Counted from the stretch's first letter, positions 6,923 through 15,499 are shown. The stretch: 23,167 bases of DNA from Gudongella sp051744365 (GCA_051744365.1 JBNJCX010000028.1:1-23167); one strand, 5' to 3'. The notes: generated by a model not told the origin, from the sequence alone. Numbers and translations are program-made.

Positions 6923-8176
6923 TTACTTTAATACTCCTATATCTCTTCTATATCCCATGTCCTTAAATGAGATTTCCTCAATAGCGTCATAAACCCGCTT
7001 CCTGGCCTTCTCCATAGTCCCAAATGAGGTTACTGACAAAACCCTTCCCCCATTGGTCAGGAAGTGGTCATTCGCCCTCTTGGTGCCATTATGAAATACT
7101 ATCACATCGTCGTTTTCATAGGGCAATCCATATATTCTGTGACCCTTCTTGTAGTACCCAGGATATCCCCCTGATGTAAGAACAACTGTAATACAGGCCT
7201 TATCCGACCATTTTATTTGCTCCTGCTTAAGGTCTCCCACTATTGCATGAAAAAATATATCCAACAGATCGGTCTGGAGTCTGGGAAGCAAAACCTCCGT
7301 CTCAGGGTCGCCAAACCTCACGTTGAATTCAAGCACCTTGGGATGGCTATCGGAAATCATAAATCCTATAAAAAGTATCCCCGTGAAGTCATGTCCGTCC
7401 TGGTACAATCCTCGCTCCACCTTTTCAAGAACCTCTTCCCTAATTTTGTTGTTGAAGTCCCGTGTAAAAAGCGGGCTAGGAGAATAGCAGCCTACACCAC
7501 CAGTATTAGGTCCCTTGTCGTCCTCGAATATCTGCTTGTAATCCTTGGCGCTTTCCATGGGGAACAGCTTGTTGTGAGAGACAAAGCACAGGAGTGAAGC
7601 CTCGGTTCCTTCCAGGAATTCCTCTATTATAACCTTCTGGCCCTCGTCTCCGAATATTTTATCAAGGAGTACTTCCTTTAGTGTCTGTATCGCCATCTCT
7701 TCGTTCTCACAGATTATTACTCCCTTTCCAAGGCACAGGCCGTCAGCCTTTATAACAAGTGGATATGAGAACTCCTTCAAGCCTTCCACTGCAGCCTTGT
7801 AATTTTTAAAGCTCTGGTATTTTGCTGTGGGAATATTATGTCTTACCATAAACTCCTTGGCGAAGTCCTTGCTTCCCTCCAGCCTTGCACTGATAGCATC
7901 CGGTCCGAAAATGTTGATCCCCTCATTCTCAAAAAGGTCTGCAATTCCAAGTACAAGGGGCTCCTCAGGGCCTACTACGACAAGATCTATTTCATTTGCC
8001 TTTGAAAATTCCAGTAATCTTCCCAGATCATTTGGCTGAATGGATACATTTGTAGCCACAAGTGATGTTCCGCCGTTGCCGGGAGCACAATAGATCTCCT
8101 GCACCTTCTCAGATTGTGACAGCTTCCAGCAAAGGGCATGCTCTCTTCCACCGCTTCCTATTACCAATACCTTCAT
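6923..8176 (-). CDS. purD: Phosphoribosylamine--glycine ligase
   Basis: PurD joins glycine to 5-phosphoribosylamine with ATP, the second step of purine synthesis. The 417 residues are the normal length. The N-terminal domain begins MKVLVIGSGGREHAL, and APGNGG is at about 31-36. The ATP-grasp domain shows SKDFAKEFM (102-110) and VIKADGLCLGKGV (141-153). EFNVRFGDPE closes the active site. It is the last gene of the purEFMNHD run, 10 bases after the purH stop, with AGGAGG before its ATG. No terminator is visible after it. The window shows no odd residues. Confidence 0.97.
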   Translation of the reverse strand: MKVLVIGSGGREHALCWKLSQSEKVQEIYCAPGNGGTSLVATNVSIQPNDLGRLLEFSKANEIDLVVVGPEEPLVLGIADLFENEGINIFGPDAISARLEGSKDFAKEFMVRHNIPTAKYQSFKNYKAAVEGLKEFSYPLVIKADGLCLGKGVIICENEEMAIQTLKEVLLDKIFGDEGQKVIIEEFLEGTEASLLCFVSHNKLFPMESAKDYKQIFEDDKGPNTGGVGCYSPSPLFTRDFNNKIREEVLEKVERGLYQDGHDFTGILFIGFMISDSHPKVLEFNVRFGDPETEVLLPRLQTDLLDIFFHAIVGDLKQEQIKWSDKACITVVLTSGGYPGYYKKGHRIYGLPYENDDVIVFHNGTKRANDHFLTNGGRVLSVTSFGTMEKARKRVYDAIEEISFKDMGYRRDIGVLK

Positions 8177-8186
8177 ACAATACCTC

Positions 8187-9719
8187 CTAGTGTCTGAAAT
8201 GTCTCATACCTGTAAATACCATGGCCATACCGTTGGCATCTGCTTCCTTTGTAACCTCAGAGTCTCTTACAGATCCTCCTGGCTGAATCACAGCCCTGAT
8301 TCCCGCCTGGGCAATAGCTTCAACCGAGTCCTTGAATGGGAAGAATCCATCTGATGCAAGCACAGCTCCGTCAGCCTTCTTTCCTGCTCTTTCAACTGCC
8401 TTCTGTACTGCCCAGAATCTGTTTACCTCTCCCAGACCTATTCCAATCGTGGCTCCGTCCTTTGCTATTACAACTCCATTGGATGAAATATGCTTTGCAA
8501 TCTTCCATGCAAACTCCAAATCATCAAGCTCCTCTTCCTCGGGAAATCTTTCCGTGACGATTTCCATATCCTCCTGAAGCAATGATAGATTCCTTTCCTG
8601 AAGAAGCATTCCTCCTTCGACCTGCTTTGCCACTGGCTTGGTATAAATTGCATCTGTCATCTCAGGAATCTGGAGAAGTCTCACATTCTTCTTCGCCATA
8701 AGTACTTCCAGAGCCTTCTCCGAAAAAGCAGGTGCAATTATTATCTCAAGGAATATCTTCGAAAGTCTTTCAGCCAACTCTGGTGATACCTCTCTGTTAA
8801 GGGCAACAATTCCTCCGAATATGGACTCGCTATCAGAATCATATGCCTTTTGGAAGGCCTCCACAATATCCCTACCGACTCCAGCGCCACAGGGATTTCC
8901 ATGCTTAACCGCAACTGCAGCAGGCTCCTGGAATTCCTTGATTATTGAGATCGCCCCGTTTGAATCGTTTATATTATTGTAAGACAGCCCTTTACCGTGC
9001 AGCTGCTTTGCTCCTGATATGGTTCCTTCTATTTGATTGTAGTCTGCATAGAAGGCCGCCTTCTGATGAGGGTTTTCACCATACCTGAGCTGGCCTCTTT
9101 TCCTGTAGGGAAGAGTCAGATACTCCGGGAATGTTTCCTGGCACAGGTCGTTGAAATACTGGGAAATCAACGCATCGTAATACGCCGTGTAGCTGAAGAC
9201 CTTTCTTGCCAGCTCAAGCCTTGTTTCAGGCTTTGTTTCGCCCTTCTGCCTAAGCTCCAAAAGGACCTGGTTATAGTCTGACGGGTCAACCACAACTGTT
9301 ACATCCTGAAAATTCTTGGCTGCAGCCCTTATCATTGAAGGCCCACCGATGTCTATATTCTCAATTATCTCCTCCATGGACGCTCCCACTTTCTTTACAG
9401 TGTCCTCAAAGGGATACAGATTATTAACAACCATATGGATGGGGAAAATTCCCATATCCTCAATAACTCTCCTGTGCTCCTCCTTGTCCCTTCTGAATAG
9501 GATTCCTCCATATATTCGAGGATTCAATGTCTTTACCCTTCCATCCAGAATTTCTGGAAACTTTGTTATTTCATCCACTTCCTTTACCTTGATTCCATTA
9601 TCGGAGAGAAGCTTGTGGGTTCCTCCTGTAGAGATTATCTCCCAGCCCATTGAAACCAGCTCCTCTGCAAACTGTACAATTCCGGTTTTATCATAAACGC
9701 TAATCAATGCACGTTTCAT
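8187..9719 (-). CDS. purH: Bifunctional AICAR transformylase / IMP cyclohydrolase
   Basis: PurH formylates AICAR with 10-formyl-THF and closes the ring to IMP, the last two steps of the pathway. The start at 9719 has GGAGG five bases upstream and gives 510 residues starting MKRALISVYDKTG, as in other bacteria; an in-frame ATG 39 bases further upstream overlaps purN and is less likely. The N-terminal MGS-like cyclohydrolase domain carries STGGTHKLL and NNLYPF. The C-terminal transformylase domain carries KHGNPCG (272-278) and DGFFPF. A small oddity is that the usual KTLHP motif reads KTLNP here (about residues 63-67), while the catalytic Lys is kept. Its formyl donor is supplied by the nearby fhs gene. 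Confidence 0.97.
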   Translation of the reverse strand: MKRALISVYDKTGIVQFAEELVSMGWEIISTGGTHKLLSDNGIKVKEVDEITKFPEILDGRVKTLNPRIYGGILFRRDKEEHRRVIEDMGIFPIHMVVNNLYPFEDTVKKVGASMEEIIENIDIGGPSMIRAAAKNFQDVTVVVDPSDYNQVLLELRQKGETKPETRLELARKVFSYTAYYDALISQYFNDLCQETFPEYLTLPYRKRGQLRYGENPHQKAAFYADYNQIEGTISGAKQLHGKGLSYNNINDSNGAISIIKEFQEPAAVAVKHGNPCGAGVGRDIVEAFQKAYDSDSESIFGGIVALNREVSPELAERLSKIFLEIIIAPAFSEKALEVLMAKKNVRLLQIPEMTDAIYTKPVAKQVEGGMLLQERNLSLLQEDMEIVTERFPEEEELDDLEFAWKIAKHISSNGVVIAKDGATIGIGLGEVNRFWAVQKAVERAGKKADGAVLASDGFFPFKDSVEAIAQAGIRAVIQPGGSVRDSEVTKEADANGMAMVFTGMRHFRH

Positions 9720-9736
9720 CGCTACCTCCATTGTAT

Positions 9737-10330
9737 TTATTTCATACCCACACTGCAAAGGTCAGCAACGGCCTTTACCAGTAGTCTGTGTTCAACCTCC
9801 AGAATCCTCTTCTGCAACGTCTCCACTGTGTCGTCTTGGTGAACAGGCACAGCTTCCTGGAGAAGGATGGGACCTGTGTCAGTTCCCTCATCCACAAGAT
9901 GTACAGTGGCTCCTGACTTCTTCCTGCCAGCCTGGAGCACGGCTTTGTGTACTCTTTCGCCATAAAAGCCCTTTCCGCAGAATTCCGGTATAAGGGATGG
10001 GTGTATATTCACTATCCTGTTTCTGAACTCCTGGATGAATTCCGGCGAAAGAACCCGCAAGTAGCCTGCAAGTACAACAAGCTGGACATTCTCCTCCCTA
10101 AGAAGTCTCACAAGCTCCCTGTCGTATTCAACTCCTGTAAGACCTGAAGGACTCACATACTCACTTCGGATTCCCTTCTTTTTCGCCCTTTCCAGGGCAT
10201 AGGCCCCTTCCTTGTTGGAGATTACAATTGCCACTTCTCCCAAGATTTCTCCTTTTTCACATGCATCCATAATTGCCTGGAGATTTGTACCTCCTCCCGA
10301 CACAAGGACTCCTATCCTTTTTTTATGCAT
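9737..10330 (-). CDS. purN: Phosphoribosylglycinamide formyltransferase, folate-dependent
   Basis: PurN transfers the formyl group of 10-formyl-THF to GAR, the third step. The protein has 197 residues. The N-terminal GVLVSGGGTNLQAI loop binds the substrate phosphate. The catalytic triad is Asn108 and His110 (in VNIHPSLIPEF) and Asp151 (in DEGTDTGPIL). The ATG overlaps the 3' end of purM by 19 bases, so translation is coupled. purH follows 17 bases after its stop. It uses the product of fhs, not free formate, so it is not a PurT enzyme. Confidence 0.96.
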   Translation of the reverse strand: MHKKRIGVLVSGGGTNLQAIMDACEKGEILGEVAIVISNKEGAYALERAKKKGIRSEYVSPSGLTGVEYDRELVRLLREENVQLVVLAGYLRVLSPEFIQEFRNRIVNIHPSLIPEFCGKGFYGERVHKAVLQAGRKKSGATVHLVDEGTDTGPILLQEAVPVHQDDTVETLQKRILEVEHRLLVKAVADLCSVGMK

Positions 10331-11352
10331 AGTTCTACACCCTTTTCACCTTCAATTACCTCGCCGAGGACGTAGAATTCTTCATCCTTATCCACCAGGT
10401 AATGGGCTATTCTATCTGCTTCCTCCGGATCCGCTACAATTACCATTCCTACTCCCATATTGAATGTGCCATACATTTCTTCAGTTGAGACGTTTCCCCA
10501 CTTTTGGAGCTGATTGAAAATCTCTGGTGTCTTTACTACCTCTGGATCGACCTTAGCCCTCTTTCCTTCAGGCAGCATCCTTGGAATATTCTCATAGAAT
10601 CCCCCGCCGGTAATGTGACTCATCCCCTTGATATGGAAGTTCTCTATTAGTGGAAGAACCTGTTTGCTGTAGATTCTTGTGGGAACAAGCAGCTCTTCGC
10701 CGATTGTTCTACCAAGCTCTTCAATGTAGGTGTCCACACTGTATCCCATTTTCTCGAAAACAATCTTTCTTACAAGGGAAAAACCGTTGCTGTGCAGACC
10801 GCTTGATGGGAGACCAAGAATAACATCACCTGCACGGATATTTTCTCCAGTAATAATCCTGCTTTTATCAACTGCACCTACGACGAATCCGGCAACATCG
10901 TACTCGCCTTCTCCGTAGAATCCCGGCATCTCTGCAGTTTCTCCTCCAACAAGGGCACAGCCTGCCTCCACGCAGCCGTTGGCAACGCCCTCAACTATGC
11001 TTGCCATCTTTTCAGGCAAAAGCTTTCCTGTTGCTATATAGTCCAGGAAAAACAATGGCTTTGCCCCTTGACAAAGTATGTCATTTGAACACATTGCCAC
11101 ACAATCCTCACCTATTGTATCGTGCTTGTCCATTAAAAATGCAATTTTCAGCTTTGTTCCTACTCCATCAGTCCCGGATACGAGAACCGGCTCCTTCATA
11201 TTGGTTATATCCAGCTGGAACATACCTGAAAAACCTCCCAGATCCGATAACACCCCAGGTATATGTGTCTTTTTTATAAAGCTCTTTATCATCTGGACTT
11301 CCTTGTAGCCAGCTTCCTTATCTACTCCTGAATCCTTATATGTCAAAGGCAT
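10312..11352 (-). CDS. purM: Phosphoribosylformylglycinamidine cyclo-ligase (AIR synthetase)
   Basis: PurM closes the imidazole ring: FGAM plus ATP gives AIR. The 346 residues fit the family. Visible hallmarks are the N-terminal LTYKDSGVDKEAG, the DLGGFSGMF segment, GTDGVGTKL, GGETAEMPGFY and the late TGGGFYENIPRML. The ATG is preceded by a run of six G. It lies 21 bases after purF and overlaps purN. The enzyme that makes its substrate (PurL/Q/S) is not encoded in the window and must lie elsewhere. Confidence 0.97.
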   Translation of the reverse strand: MPLTYKDSGVDKEAGYKEVQMIKSFIKKTHIPGVLSDLGGFSGMFQLDITNMKEPVLVSGTDGVGTKLKIAFLMDKHDTIGEDCVAMCSNDILCQGAKPLFFLDYIATGKLLPEKMASIVEGVANGCVEAGCALVGGETAEMPGFYGEGEYDVAGFVVGAVDKSRIITGENIRAGDVILGLPSSGLHSNGFSLVRKIVFEKMGYSVDTYIEELGRTIGEELLVPTRIYSKQVLPLIENFHIKGMSHITGGGFYENIPRMLPEGKRAKVDPEVVKTPEIFNQLQKWGNVSTEEMYGTFNMGVGMVIVADPEEADRIAHYLVDKDEEFYVLGEVIEGEKGVELCIKKG

Positions 11353-11373
11353 TCCAGTCCCCCCTAAATATTT

Positions 11374-12720
11374 CTAAGCATCCTTTTCCACGGGATAATT
11401 GCCGGTGAAACATCCCCTACAGAATCCATTCTCTTCTCCCGCTGCCTTTACAAGGCCTTCAAGTGATATAAAATACAGTGAGTCAGCTCCTATTTCCTTC
11501 CTGATCTCCTCCACATCCATATAGCTTGCAATAAGATTCTCCTCTGAGGGAGTGTCAACTCCCAGGTAACAGCTATGTGTAACAGGAGGTGATGCAATCC
11601 TTACGTGTATTTCCGCTGCTCCGGCATCCCTGAGCATTTCGACGGTTCTTTTTATGGTCGTTCCCCTTACTATGGAGTCATCCACAAGGACAAGACTCTT
11701 TCCTTTTATATTCTCCCTCAGAGCATTAAGCTTGATTCTCACACCCTCCTCGCGGATTTCCTGTGTAGGCTCAATAAATGTTCTGCCCACGTATCTATTC
11801 TTGATTATTCCCTCCGTATATGGAATATGTGATTCTTCTGCATAGCCTATTGCAGCCACTATCCCTGAGTCAGGTGCCCCTATGACTATGTCCGCTTCTG
11901 TAGGGAATTCCCTGTAGAGTTGTCGTCCTGCTTCAGCCCTTGAAATATAAACACTCTTGTTATCTATTATGCTGTCAGGCCTTGCAAGGTAAACTAGCTC
12001 AAATATACATAGGCTTCTTTTTTCAGGACTCCTGTGGATTGTGGTAAGACCGTCCTTGTCTATCATAACGATTTCACCTGGCTCCACATCCCTTACAAGC
12101 TCTGCGCCGATGGTGTCAAAGGCAACTGTCTCGGATGCCACTATATAGTCATTCCCGACCTTTCCTATTGAAAGAGGCTTTAGACCATGGGGGTCCCTTG
12201 CTGCCACAATTCTATCATTGGTCATTGCAATCATGGCATATGAACCCTTGACGTCTTGGAGCGCATCTACGACGGCCTCATTGAAGTCATTTTTATGGTA
12301 CCTTGCTATAAGTGCTGCAATAACCTCTGTATCCAGGTCAGTCTGGAATATGGCCCCTGTATCTTCCATATCCTCTCTAAGTTTCATGAAGTTTACTATG
12401 CTTCCGTCAAGACTTATCGCCAAAGCACCTTTTCTGTAGCCAACCACAAGTGGCTGGGCATTTGCTTTGTTCTTTGCCTCAAAATGTGCTGCGTATCTCA
12501 CATGGCCAATTGAAATATTACCCCTAAGTCTAGCTATTGTCTCATTGTCAAAAACTTCATTGACCAATCCCAATTCCTTGACATAGTCCACAAATCCGTT
12601 ATTATTAACTGCAATTCCCGCACTGATCTGACCTCTGTGCTGAATTGCATATAGTCCGTAGTAAACCCTTGGAGATACGTGTTCATTCGTGCTGCTGAAT
12701 ACTCCAATTACACCACTCAT
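11374..12720 (-). CDS. purF: Amidophosphoribosyltransferase-like PurF with degenerate glutaminase site
   Basis: PurF commits PRPP to purines by making phosphoribosylamine, normally with ammonia from glutamine. The 448 residues cover both domains. The phosphoribosyltransferase half looks intact: LVDDSIVRGTT (345-355) is the PRPP loop, and Cys238, Cys384, Cys434 and Cys437 match the four Fe-S ligands of the Bacillus enzyme. The glutaminase half is abnormal. The catalytic N-terminal Cys of CGVFG is Ile5 (VIGVFS), and no Cys lies near the start. The oxyanion motif NGN is Asp105-Gly-Ser, and QHRGQES reads QHRGQIS. GGGGG and a TAA upstream exclude a longer N-terminus. The enzyme may use free ammonia or a partner glutaminase, or another purF may exist. 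The family is sure; glutamine use is doubtful. Confidence 0.93.
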   Translation of the reverse strand: MSGVIGVFSSTNEHVSPRVYYGLYAIQHRGQISAGIAVNNNGFVDYVKELGLVNEVFDNETIARLRGNISIGHVRYAAHFEAKNKANAQPLVVGYRKGALAISLDGSIVNFMKLREDMEDTGAIFQTDLDTEVIAALIARYHKNDFNEAVVDALQDVKGSYAMIAMTNDRIVAARDPHGLKPLSIGKVGNDYIVASETVAFDTIGAELVRDVEPGEIVMIDKDGLTTIHRSPEKRSLCIFELVYLARPDSIIDNKSVYISRAEAGRQLYREFPTEADIVIGAPDSGIVAAIGYAEESHIPYTEGIIKNRYVGRTFIEPTQEIREEGVRIKLNALRENIKGKSLVLVDDSIVRGTTIKRTVEMLRDAGAAEIHVRIASPPVTHSCYLGVDTPSEENLIASYMDVEEIRKEIGADSLYFISLEGLVKAAGEENGFCRGCFTGNYPVEKDA

Positions 12721-12734
12721 TAATTAACCCCCTA

Positions 12735-13214
12735 TTAGCTATTAAGCTGCTCATCTGCAGCAATGGTATCCTGAGCCATCTTCACCTTGTATTCCTTGAA
12801 TGCCTTTCTCAGTTCCGGATACTTCACTGAAAGAATCTGTACTGCAAGCAGTCCCCCATTCTCTCCTCCATCGATTGCAACTGTTGCAACAGGCACTCCC
12901 TTTGGCATCTGAACAACTGATAGAAGTGAATCCAACCCATCCATTGTTGATGACTTGGCAGGTATTCCAATAACAGGAAGTGATAAAAGCCCGGCAAGTA
13001 CTCCTGCCAGATGAGCTGCCTTCCCCGCAATTGCTACTATCACCTCTGTGCCATTCTCCTCTGCCTTCTCAGCGAATTCTTTTGCGACATATGGCGTCCT
13101 GTGGGCTGAAATGACTCTAAGCTCATGCTCCACCCCAAAATCCTCAAGTACCTTTATCACCTTATCTCCAACTGGCTTATCTGATATGCTTCCCATTATT
13201 ACACTAACCTTCAT
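12735..13214 (-). CDS. purE: N5-carboxyaminoimidazole ribonucleotide mutase (PurE, class I)
   Basis: PurE moves the carboxyl group of N5-CAIR to give CAIR. The 159 residues carry the family motifs: MGSISD (7-12), SAHRTP with His38 (36-41), AGKAAHLAGV with His68 (63-72), and MPKGVPVATVAI (103-114). It heads the second part of the purine operon, directly behind the guanine-PRPP tandem riboswitch, with AGGAGG before its ATG. purK, which makes N5-CAIR, is not adjacent and does not occur in the window. Either it lies elsewhere, or this PurE works with CO2-derived AIR carboxylation. The SAHRTP form favours class I. Confidence 0.96.
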   Translation of the reverse strand: MKVSVIMGSISDKPVGDKVIKVLEDFGVEHELRVISAHRTPYVAKEFAEKAEENGTEVIVAIAGKAAHLAGVLAGLLSLPVIGIPAKSSTMDGLDSLLSVVQMPKGVPVATVAIDGGENGGLLAVQILSVKYPELRKAFKEYKVKMAQDTIAADEQLNS

Positions 13215-13269
13215 CTTGAACCTCCTTATATATCTTTATATCTTTCAATAACATTATTATACCAAAACC

Positions 13270-13322
13270 AAACAATAAAACCCAGACAGGCAGGTCATCA
13301 GAAACCTACCCGTCTGGGTTTT
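13270..13322 (-). terminator. Riboswitch-controlled terminator ahead of purE
   Basis: On the minus strand CCCAGACGGGTAGG (from 13318) pairs with CCTGCCTGTCTGGG (ending 13281): 14 bp including two G-U pairs, with a 10-base loop. TTTTATTGTTT follows. The 5' arm begins with the CCC that closes the last helix of the PRPP aptamer, so aptamer and terminator compete. Confidence 0.9.
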
Positions 13323-13401
13323 TCTCCCTTCGGTGTGATGCCACCTGGCACCTGTACCGCTCGGACCAGCTGAGAATATCTCACGGAACCCTAGGTACAC
13401 T
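13316..13401 (-). ncRNA. PRPP riboswitch (ykkC subtype 2b), downstream half of tandem unit 1
   Basis: The minus strand carries the ykkC signatures CCTAGGGTTCCG, GGTCCGAGCGGTACAGG and ACACCG, then GGGAGAAAAACCC as the terminal helix. GTGT (13400-13397) pairs with ACAC (13336-13333). The GGTCCGAGCGG form next to a guanine aptamer and pur genes points to the PRPP subtype, not guanidine or ppGpp. PRPP binding should sequester CCC at 13318-13316 and prevent termination, switching purE-purD on. The class is known from guanine-PRPP tandem riboswitches; ligand identity here is inferred. Confidence 0.85.
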
Positions 13402-13403
13402 TT

Positions 13404-13468
13404 CTCATAGACAATGATTTACGGTCATTGGTAGAAACGTCCTCACCCTATCAGAGGACATATATGAG
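13404..13468 (-). ncRNA. Guanine riboswitch aptamer, upstream half of tandem unit 1
   Basis: P1 is CTCATA (13468-13463) with TATGAG (13409-13404). P2 is closed by GTCCTC/GAGGAC with a loop containing GATAGGG. J2/3 is GTTTCTACC, and P3 is AATGA/TCATT with the classical ACCGTAAA loop. J3/1 reads TCTATG, so the specificity base is C, which means guanine or hypoxanthine rather than adenine. The first aptamer base is separated by one base from the purC stop codon. Guanine binding should favour termination. Confidence 0.93.
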
Positions 13469-13469
13469 T

Positions 13470-14156
13470 TTAGTCATTCAGCATAATCTCTTCCAGCTTA
13501 AGGGGCTCAATGTATTCGTCTCCCTTGAAAGCTCTCATATTTCCTCCTGATATCTCATCAATCAGCGCAATATGATTGTCTTCGCCTACTCTGCCGAACT
13601 CAAATTTTATATCGTACAGCTCAAGGCCTTTTTTGTCCAGCTCTTCTTTTACAACTGCTCCTATTTCTTTTGTCAGTTCAACAAGTACCCTGTACTCTTC
13701 TTTTGTCATTATCCCCAGCATTTCCAGGGCCTCATCAGTAATTAGCGGATCGTTCCTCTCGTCGTCCTTCAAAGTTACCTCAACATATGCATCCAGCTTC
13801 TGCCCTTCCTCAACATACATGCCATATCTTTTCAGGAAGCTTCCCACTGCCCTGTATCTGCAGATTACCTCCACGCCCTTTCCAAAAAGGCTTGCAGGAA
13901 GTACTGTCATGGTGTTGTTTTCTATATCTGAATCCACAAAGTGTGTTGAGATTCCCTTCTCATTCATCATTTTGAAGAAGAAGGTTGTTAGTCTTAAGCC
14001 TGCTTTTCCTGCTCCTTCGATGCTTAATCCTACTGTATTTGAACCTGGGTCAAAAACCCCATTCTCTCCTGTTACATCATCCTTGAATTTCAATAGATAG
14101 TTTCCATCCTTAAGCTTATATACATCCTTGGTCTTGCCTTTGTACACGAATTCCAT
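13470..14156 (-). CDS. purC: Phosphoribosylaminoimidazole-succinocarboxamide synthase
   Basis: PurC joins aspartate to CAIR with ATP. The start at 14156 follows GGAGGGG and gives 228 residues beginning MEFVYKGKTKDVYKL; longer in-frame starts overlap the permease gene and have no ribosome site. GKTKDVY is the N-terminal nucleotide site. RYRAVGSFLKRYG and the late IALIDEISGGNMR also fit the family. The gene lies 11 bases after the permease, as an operon pair under riboswitch unit 2. Riboswitch unit 1 begins at once after its stop codon, so purC is transcriptionally separated from purE-purD. Confidence 0.95.
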   Translation of the reverse strand: MEFVYKGKTKDVYKLKDGNYLLKFKDDVTGENGVFDPGSNTVGLSIEGAGKAGLRLTTFFFKMMNEKGISTHFVDSDIENNTMTVLPASLFGKGVEVICRYRAVGSFLKRYGMYVEEGQKLDAYVEVTLKDDERNDPLITDEALEMLGIMTKEEYRVLVELTKEIGAVVKEELDKKGLELYDIKFEFGRVGEDNHIALIDEISGGNMRAFKGDEYIEPLKLEEIMLND

Positions 14157-14167
14157 AAAAACCCCTC

Positions 14168-15472
14168 CTATATAAACACAAATTTCAATACGAACAATAC
14201 TGCAAGAAACCACATTACCTTTGAAACTTCCTTTGTGCGACCTGTTAGAAGCTTAAGGACAACATAGGATACCATTCCGAATACGATACCATCTGCAATG
14301 CTGTATGCAAATGGCATCATTACGATTGTAAGGAATGCCGGAATTGACTCAGTGAAGTCAACAAAATCCATTTTTGTAATAGGTGACATCATAAACAGTC
14401 CTACGATAACAAGTGCCGGTGCGGTCGCCGCCGTAGGAATCATTGTAAATAGCGGTGCAAAGAATAGAGCTACTGTAAACATCGCAGCCGTTGAAAGAGC
14501 TGTGAGTCCTGTTCTTCCACCCTCTGCCACTCCCGCTGCACTTTCCACATATGTTGTAACTGTACTTGTTCCAAGACATGCTCCAAAGATCGTACCCACG
14601 GCATCTGCCATAAGGGCCTTTCCAACTCTTGGAAGCCTCCCGTTTTCATCAAGCATGCCCGCCTTTGATGATACTCCTGCCAGTGTTCCAACTGTATCGA
14701 AGATATCCACAAACAGGAAAGTAAAGACTACCACAAACATCTCCAATGTAAATATTTCCTCAAAGCCCACAAATTTAAAGGCTACATCCGCTACTGAAGG
14801 AGGTAGGCTTATAATGCTGAAACCTACAGGGATGATTGTAACTCCCATTGGTATTCCAATAATGGTTGATGCGATGATTCCTATAAGAATTGCTCCGCTT
14901 ACCTTTCTTGAAAGAAGATAACCGGTTATTATTATTCCAATTATTGTTACTGCTGCAGGTCCGGAGGTAAGATTTCCTAGAGTTACGATAGTTCCTTCCC
15001 CTGACTGGACCACTCCTGCTCCACTTAAGCCAAGGAACGCTATAAACAAGCCTATTCCAACTGATACTGCATGCTTCAGGTTCAATGGTATTGAGTCAAA
15101 AATAGCCTCTCTGGCCTTTAAAACTGATAATAATATAAAAATGAGTCCCTCAATCAATACTGCAGTCAGTGCAAACTGCCAGGATTTGCCCATGGGTCCA
15201 AGCACGACTGTAAATGCAAAGAATGCGTTAAGTCCCATCCCTGATGCCAATGCAAAAGGATACTTGGCATACAGTGCCATTATCAGTGTGGCCACTATTG
15301 CCGATATTGTTGTAGCAGTGAATACTCCCCCTGCATCCATACCTGTTGCTGATAGTATTCCTGGATTAACTGCCAGGATGTATGCCATTGTCATAAATGT
15401 CGTGATACCCGCAAGTATCTCTGTCTTGACGTTAGTGTTGTGCTCTTTGAGCATAAAGAACTTTTCCAACAA
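14168..15472 (-). CDS. pbuG: Hypoxanthine/guanine permease, AzgA/PbuG type
   Basis: This 434-residue membrane protein belongs to the AzgA-like branch of the nucleobase:cation symporters. It has about 12-14 hydrophobic segments. Diagnostic stretches are GMGLNAFF (78-85), the DIFDTVGTLAGVS region near residue 255, and TSTVTTYVESAAGVAEGG. It should import hypoxanthine and guanine with protons. There are two adjacent TTG codons (15472 and 15469) after GGAGG; the first has the better spacing. It is the first gene behind tandem riboswitch unit 2 and is followed by purC. Placing a guanine importer under a guanine-repressed leader is a simple feedback. The symbol is by family resemblance, as substrates were not tested. 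Confidence 0.93.
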   Translation of the reverse strand: MLEKFFMLKEHNTNVKTEILAGITTFMTMAYILAVNPGILSATGMDAGGVFTATTISAIVATLIMALYAKYPFALASGMGLNAFFAFTVVLGPMGKSWQFALTAVLIEGLIFILLSVLKAREAIFDSIPLNLKHAVSVGIGLFIAFLGLSGAGVVQSGEGTIVTLGNLTSGPAAVTIIGIIITGYLLSRKVSGAILIGIIASTIIGIPMGVTIIPVGFSIISLPPSVADVAFKFVGFEEIFTLEMFVVVFTFLFVDIFDTVGTLAGVSSKAGMLDENGRLPRVGKALMADAVGTIFGACLGTSTVTTYVESAAGVAEGGRTGLTALSTAAMFTVALFFAPLFTMIPTAATAPALVIVGLFMMSPITKMDFVDFTESIPAFLTIVMMPFAYSIADGIVFGMVSYVVLKLLTGRTKEVSKVMWFLAVLFVLKFVFI

Positions 15473-15499
15473 TTTTTCCTCCTCAAATTTTTTATGTTG

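Noticed and set aside
8187..9719. purH inactivation suggested by KTLHP changed to KTLNP
   Set aside because: The catalytic Lys, the NNLYPF Tyr and the KHGNPCG motif are intact and the length is normal; a single His to Asn change is not enough to call it defective.
13316..13401. Guanidine-I or ppGpp riboswitch in place of PRPP
   Set aside because: The ykkC core is shared, but the GGTCCGAGCGG form, the upstream guanine aptamer and the purine genes fit the PRPP subtype; no guanidine exporter or amino-acid genes are nearby.
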